A stretch of DNA of 64,000 nt from positions 13,520,920-13,584,919 of the forward strand of contig NC_051129.1 of NCBI RefSeq assembly GCF_014839805.1, written 5' to 3'. Positions 57,314 through 64,000 of this stretch are shown one piece after another. The notes beneath the pieces were generated by a model. The model saw only the letters and a list, made by a program, of their open reading frames with translations, was not told where the DNA came from and did no database searches. Made by a program: the position numbers and the translations under genes. Position 1 is the first letter of the stretch. Every line of letters starts with the position of its first letter. Source of the stretch: Manduca sexta. Lineage: Eukaryota; Arthropoda; Insecta; Lepidoptera; Sphingidae.

Positions 57314-60300
57314 AGTGGTAGCTAAAGTTCGTAACTGCATCGGTATAATTTTTAAGAATTTAACCAATTCCACCAAAAATAACTAGGTTTGCCAAAATAT
57401 TTATGTTACTGGATAACAAAATACTTAGTTTTGAAAGCGATTCTTAAATTTATAAGCATGCAGACTAATAATTTGAATTAATTTAGTATAAACATAACAG
57501 CAGCTCAGGTGGATCGATTTTATGGAGACATCCTCAGTTGTATTTCACAATATTATTGTTCTGTTTGATACTCAACCCGGTGCGACTTAAACTCATACAA
57601 TGTTTTAGATATCCATAAACTGTTGATACCTAATACCTAAATCATATTTCTAGAACCAATAAATTCTATTAAATCAATCATTAGCGGGATATCAATTTGT
57701 GAAATTATATTCGACAGTCGTATCAGAACATATTGCGCAAGATAACACAAGTTGAATGGAATTGCACAATTTGATTCATACGCTGTTAATATTTTTACCC
57801 GATACAAAACGTGGTGCAATATTACACTTTGAAAATCTTGATACCTATAATATTATCGTATGTTTTGTTTGAAATAACGTGCTTCTTTAGCTGTCGATTT
57901 TGTAAAGACAAAAACTTCGGTACAAAGTGAGTGTTTTGAAACGGATTCTATTTATTTATTTAAGTGATCCTATCAAATATATTTATTTTACTGCAACGAC
58001 CTCTGAAAATAGTCGTAACACAGATTTGTCCTTAGTATGCAGATAAAATGAAAAAAATTGCGATATACTATCAAATACTATCAAATATAAATTATAGCTC
58101 AGATATTTCATTAACAAAGGTCTTTGTCTTTGTGAATCTTAATTACCTATTTTTATGTTGAATTTATCATAAAATTTTGATAATGCACCAGTTATTTTTG
58201 GAAGTAGGCATTAGGATACATGTTATATTTAATATCTTGGTGTAGAAACCTAATTGCGATGTATTTTACTTTGAGATTTCGAAATCTGTCTGTTGCTATT
58301 GTATGTTGTTAGTAATAAGGACAGTTACCGTAGTTACAATTCATATTAATATTCAAATATCATTTTCATTAACTTCATGTTAGCACATATAGTAACATAC
58401 TTTTTACATTAGATCTTCCAATAAACATTTTCAACAATTTAAGTCGTTACGACTCAGTTTTTCTCATTAAGTCTAGCGCACATTCATATAAGCAGAATCT
58501 ACATTCTAGGCATCGTTCTGAGAGTTCTTCAAATTCCTATTACCTGGAGAATCTAACAGAAAGATTCCGAGAATACTTTTATACTGTCTCTGAATACTAA
58601 AATGAATATAATAAAGGGCGAATCTTGTATAGTGAATTTTTTTTAAGAAAACTAATAAGTGCAGCGTACTCCGAAATAAAATTAACTTTATTTTACGTAT
58701 ACATATAAGGAAAAATATTCATTTTCTAAAGAAAAATATAATTATTGTTAACAACAAATTCGAAATGTTTTTGTTGATTTCTAAAGAACAATAAATTATA
58801 TAATATATTAATAAGAATTTCGGAATCTCGGAATCTTAACGAAATACTGTCTGTATTATTTTTGGAATATACATATTGAAGCTGTCGGTGTAATGCGCTC
58901 GAATTATCAACTCGATTTACAAAAAATACTAAAATGTTAAACCATTACAATATTCAAATCGATCCCTAAATCAACATAAACGTTTTCATTCGATACAATA
59001 TCGACACCCCACTGATCGATAGAATTCAAATGTTGCGTTTGTGACTTATAAAGTTTGTACCAAGTGTAGTGGGCCTTTATGATTCGTTTCCTGCGAAGTG
59101 CGTGTTATATTACATTTCTGGACAAAACATCCGGTGTTGTTAACCCTTTTACGGCTTTGTTTGTAAATATGTATGTAAAAAACACAACATTTGAAATATT
59201 AAGTGCGTGAGTCAGGGCGGGGGTGGTGGAGTCCATAGCAAGACGAATACACTATTCTAGTTCGCATGGTCAGTGAGGAATAATTTCTGATTGTTCTGGT
59301 TAGTTTTAAGAATATGAACTATATATAATATTATGTTATAATTGGGGATGGAAAATCATATTGGGTGAGATCAATAATACTAGTAAAAAAGTCCAATGTC
59401 TAACGACAATGCACAATAAGATGATAAAAATGTCTAGGATTTTCTTAAACAGGCTCCATTAGAACGGTAAAAAATGCACGAATCGCAAATTAAAATACCA
59501 AAAAAGAAACAAAATATTTTAATATCTGGTGCCGCTATGGCTGGTGTCTCAAAACTATGACAAACAAGAATCTATAATTTATTCCACTTAAAAATTCGTG
59601 TCGAGATTCCCTCTGCTAGGTAACATCGTTTTTGTAAATTTTTATGTTGCAATGAACGCCCTGTCAATATTGTAACCGCCTTGGTTTGCACGTTTTCAAA
59701 CTTAAGATATAAGTAACCAGGCTGACGAGCGCAATTCATTGCTTCCTTAATTCGAAGTTAAAGGTTTTGTAGCAAGTATTTGTGCTCTGTATAGGCTTTA
59801 GTATTTTAATTCCATTCCGAGACGGTCCTAAGACGTAACTAGGGTAACTTTTTATCGAAGAGACTTTTTTAACCGTTTAGTCACAGCAATCTCTTTAAAT
59901 AGTAAAAACGTAAGTAGCAAAAATTCACGCGCCGCAATGCCACCTTCGTCCTCGAAGTCAATAAAAAAGTTTTTGTTAACACTATATAAGGCATTTTGTA
60001 TTCTTCAGTGCGCACAGAGTAAACATTAAGATCGTTGATTCTGATTTGTACAGTTCATAGAATATACGCAGTTTTATGGCGCAATGAATTATGTGTAGTT
60101 TGTTTTACTGTCATTTCACGTATGAATGGATACGGGGGTTGGGTTTTTATGCAAAAGGGGGGTTAATTTTAAATGCGATTAAGGGTTGACAGTCGTAAAA
60201 GCTGGTAATGAAAATTTTATGGCTTGTATTAACTAGAAATGGTTGTTAATTTTAATTTATAACGAACTCTGTAAACAAAACTTGCTAGGCAAATGTGTAG

Positions 60301-63300
60301 GAAGACGTGACGATCGGGGTGGAAACTATTTTAAAAGTAGTATATGGTCATAACGTCGCGCGTTGTTCCGATTGTGTAGGATAAGGTTGTAGAAGCCAAG
60401 ATTTGCATCATTGGTCAAAATATTCGGCGGTTAAACAACATAACGACTACCATTAGTTCACGATGAATAGCACATTAACATAATACACAAGTGAGTTGAC
60501 TTGTAAACACTGTCTTTAGCAGCAAGTCCTTGTTTATACACATTGTATGCAGTTAAATAAATAGATAATATACGGCAATATCTAAGAATAGGTAGGACAT
60601 GTGTATTTTGCATTGAATCATTATTTTGATGCAACGCTTATCTTCTTATCCACACGAATAAAAATAAGGCTGTCATATATTTTGAAATAAACAAGAAAGA
60701 ATTAGGTACGTAGATTAGACAAAATATGTCGTAAATAGGAAGTTAAATGCGTAATTTGATTGTACAAAATGCGCAGCTTGATTTTTATCAGTTACGAAAG
60801 AAAATATCGATATACACAAATATTTTGTATCAAAAGAAATTTTCTGCGTTGTAATATTTATAAATTCTATTTAAATTGCGCATAAAGTGATATAACTGCG
60901 TGTCATTAATTCTATTTCTACGGTCGATAAGGTTTACTAAAAATGACGGTATATAAAAATTTATATTGTCCGATTGTTTCATGAAATTGTAGAATGATTA
61001 AGTGTTATATGTATGTATAAAAAAGCACGATCAGTGAAATTTGCTTTGTCAAATCAGTGCCTCTAACTACATAACTTATTATATATTATTATTAGCGTTA
61101 TTTATAGATGTCCCCTACACTATGAACTTAATAGTATAAAATATTAAAATCACATCCATATCGAAAGCTTCCGAACAAACCCCAGTAATACAAACAAAAC
61201 TTTCTAGTGCACAATTCCGGTAACTTAAAAAAATTGAACTCCAATAGAATACATAAACGTTACGAACAATATGGACGTATTCAAATAAGCCAGTTTTCCA
61301 CGTAACGCCGTCTAGCCGATGTAATTAACACTTTAAATGCTAAGCGCCGGTCGCGCCATCCTGTGGGCTCATAATTTGGTGAATGTCAAAATCGTTGTCA
61401 CGGATGGCAAGGTCAATGTCGCATGTCCACGCAATGTTGAGAAAGTTGTTCTTTTTAATTGGGTTTGAAAACGAAATGCATGGGATATTTTGTGTAGTGA
61501 ATTTGGGGTGTTATTTGAGGGTTTTATTTTATCATCTATCAATTTATGGATGATTTAGTTACCAAAAATATGCTCATGCCAGATACTAGATCTTATGTTA
61601 TGAAGAATAGATGTTATTTATTTATTAAATTAAGTGAAAATTTGTAATAATTATTTACCATCAGGTGTCCCAGTACGATTGCCGAACTTTTGCCACATAA
61701 ACAATTTTAGAAATGTGACTTGTCTAATTAGTCCCGCTATTAGAGTATAATTTTAGTTGGAATTTTGGTTGCTCTAAGAATGAATAGGGAAACTGAAGAT
61801 CATACACACATACGCAAATACGAATATCATACACCTTTAGCAATTTTTCTTTTCTTCTTCATTCCATTTCGTAGTACTTTCGGCTCTGTTCACTAATTGA
61901 TGGTGTATTCTAAAAAATATTAAGTCTTGAGCTACATATAGTTTCTTAAGATACAGGCTTGTCCTTGTTCAAGAGATAGCGTGTACTTATGATGACGTAG
62001 AGATCAATATCTCCCGTTAAATGATTCAATATAATACAAGCAAAATTCTACCCAGAACTTACTAGTGCAGTTGACTAAGGAAAGAAGTCATTCGCGTCTA
62101 ATACGCTTATTAAAAAAACATTGAATTAGCATTTTAAACGGTGAACCTCTTATAAGAACACACAGTTGAGAACCTTAAATTATGTCGGATATGATATTTA
62201 ATAAGATATCACATTATACGACATATCACGTTGTCGGAACTTAAAAAAATGTCGTGTGTTACTAACACAGCGCACAAGTACAGATTGTACATTAAATTCT
62301 TCAAATGTAAATTACAATATAAAATAATAGCCGCGTTTTTAACGTAAAAAAAAGACCAAACACTCGGTGCAGATCGAGCGGCGTCCGTTCGAAATGTTAA
62401 CGACCGTCGTTCAAGGTCGGAGCGTACAAATTTTTCATCCGAGTTGCATAACGACAGTTCCCGACATTTCACATCTTTAATCCGGTCAGGTTCGGTTACA
62501 CGGATAAAAAAATCGATACGGATTCAGATGGTAACGTGTTGGACATGACCCCCACGGAATTGTTTAGTATTTACAAGTTAGCTTTGGTTGCCAAGCGAGC
62601 GATTTGTACGAATCAGTGTTTTGTTATTAAAAAAAACTTTAAACAAATTGTGTGTGTTTATCAACTTTGTTTCTTAGTTAAATAGTATGTTACTGGCAGT
62701 TTCCACTAGAAAATTCGCTGTGATTCATCTGTGAGGGATCATAAAATGTAGACTAATATTACATAACAATGTAACATAATGATAAATGTAAACCAATTGC
62801 TGTTTCGGACTGTATTAGGTATAGATTCACACGCAGGTATTACTAAGTAACAGATATTATGATTGCAAATAAGTCAACGTAGAATAGTAAAGTATGAAAT
62901 TCACTTTATATACAGCACCTACTTGCATCAGATACATTGCATTACCGACAGTAGTAAAGTAACAAAAAATTAATAAAAAAAGCCTCCTGAAATACCTCCA
63001 ACTTTAAATACAATATTACTATCTTGTTGATACAAGATATTACCGCATGGTCAAGACAATTTGTTGCTACAGGCGTCGTGTTCGTTTCTTTTTTTTACAA
63101 TTTTTTTAATAAAAATAATAGAATATAGCGAAACATTGTTGTATGTAAGAATTACAGATAATAAATTGATCTAACTAGTTATTTTGATAATTTTTAATAA
63201 AGTAGATTTTTTTGAGTCTAAATACCAAGTCCTAGATCCGCACCTGTACTCACCCAAAACATAATACATATGCCATTTCATGGTTTTAAATGACGCCGAA

Positions 63301-64000
63301 GCGAGTGATTGATCTATCGCCGCGTCGCTAGTTGCTTTAACAATCGTGTTGTGGATTTACATGGTTGCTTCTACGGTAATTTATTGTCGAGTAATTTGCG
63401 AGTGTCTCTGAAATTAAGGGAGAGGTTTTAGATTAAACGTGGGCTGGGTTTTGTATATCAGGAGTCTTGTGTAACTGTATGTAATATTTATTGTATTAAA
63501 ATACCTTTTGGTATTATGAATGTTAAAGTAATTTGTTTGTTATATTTTCACTGAAACATAAAACTGGCGTTTAATCATCAAGAAATAATATCACATTTTT
63601 TAAACGATTTCTCACAAATGCATTCGAAACGGGCGAAGCCGCGAGCAAAACAGTAATATGTACAAAGATACAATAAGAACTGAAGTTTAAAAAAACGTCC
63701 AATTGGTTTCATCGTAATCGACGTCTTACAAACAACCTTTGGATAGACAACATTGTCTAGAAAAGATTTTTATCTCTAAAGACTCATTCGTAAAGTCTCG
63801 CCGGATCGCGTACCGCAACTTTGTACAAATATATTTTCGTGTAGAAAAGATCGGCTACATTTCAAATTATGGTTAACAAAATCCAATTTTTGTCGTTTTT
63901 TTGTGTGCTTTTTATATGACGAAGACGCAACGAAGCCTGCGCTTTGTTATCGATTAGTCCAGTGATTCATATTCATATACAAAACAACGTTCAAGTAATG
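57314..64000. other. non-coding DNA to the end of the window
   Basis: Almost 6.7 kb without a supported exon. Reading frames are short; the longest (62209-62472, minus) has no domain. A GC-richer patch is at about 62340-62470. It may be a long first intron of a gene lying to the right. Confidence 0.4.

Overview
The window looks like nuclear DNA of a moth or butterfly (Lepidoptera). It is AT-rich, its genes are split by GT-AG introns, and it carries several dispersed repeat types that I associate with lepidopteran genomes. The proteins I recognise (Lola, E93, an insect-type GH31 alpha-glucosidase, Zucchini) fit an insect. The species cannot be read from the sequence.

Two runs of exactly 500 N (24632-25131 and 43607-44106) divide the window into three contigs. 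Contig 1 (1-24631) holds two genes. On the minus strand (11.3 kb down to 0.1 kb) is lola, a BTB/zinc-finger transcription factor. Its three shared exons (10529-10702, 7407-7664, 4725-5046) end in phase 1, and at least two alternative 3' zinc-finger exons (1128-1537 and 137-606) accept that phase. A 72-nt phase-1/phase-1 cassette exon at 3168-3239 fits the same scheme. On the plus strand (16.1-24.6 kb) is E93/Eip93F (mblk-1), an ecdysone-pathway Pipsqueak-type helix-turn-helix factor. Its exons carry several one-base frame breaks and the gene runs into the first gap.

Contig 2 (25132-43606) has no coding exon I can support. It holds SINE-like and MITE-like repeats, perfect inverted repeats, a small cluster of Grainyhead-like sites with an AP-1 site, and a CpG-rich patch.

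Contig 3 (44107-64000) starts with a GA/CA microsatellite. Eleven minus-strand exons (44545-53437) encode the first 608 residues of a type II membrane GH31 alpha-glucosidase: cytoplasmic tail, transmembrane segment, P-type trefoil, and the start of the catalytic region. The rest of the enzyme should lie to the left, but is not found. A divergent promoter of about 0.6 kb containing a perfect 22-bp-arm palindrome separates this gene from a complete three-exon zucchini/PLD6 gene (54030-55137, plus), which belongs to the piRNA pathway. Beyond it lie about 9 kb with a cluster of CTCF-core-like motifs near 57.0-57.3 kb and a doubtful two-exon small reading frame.

The main observations are: the alternative-exon phase logic of lola; clustered one-base frame breaks in E93; the convergent truncation of E93 and GH31 against a contig containing neither 3' end, which suggests an assembly error; a set of perfect or near-perfect inverted repeats; and CTCF-like and Grh/AP-1-like regulatory clusters. 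No clearly new protein system was found.
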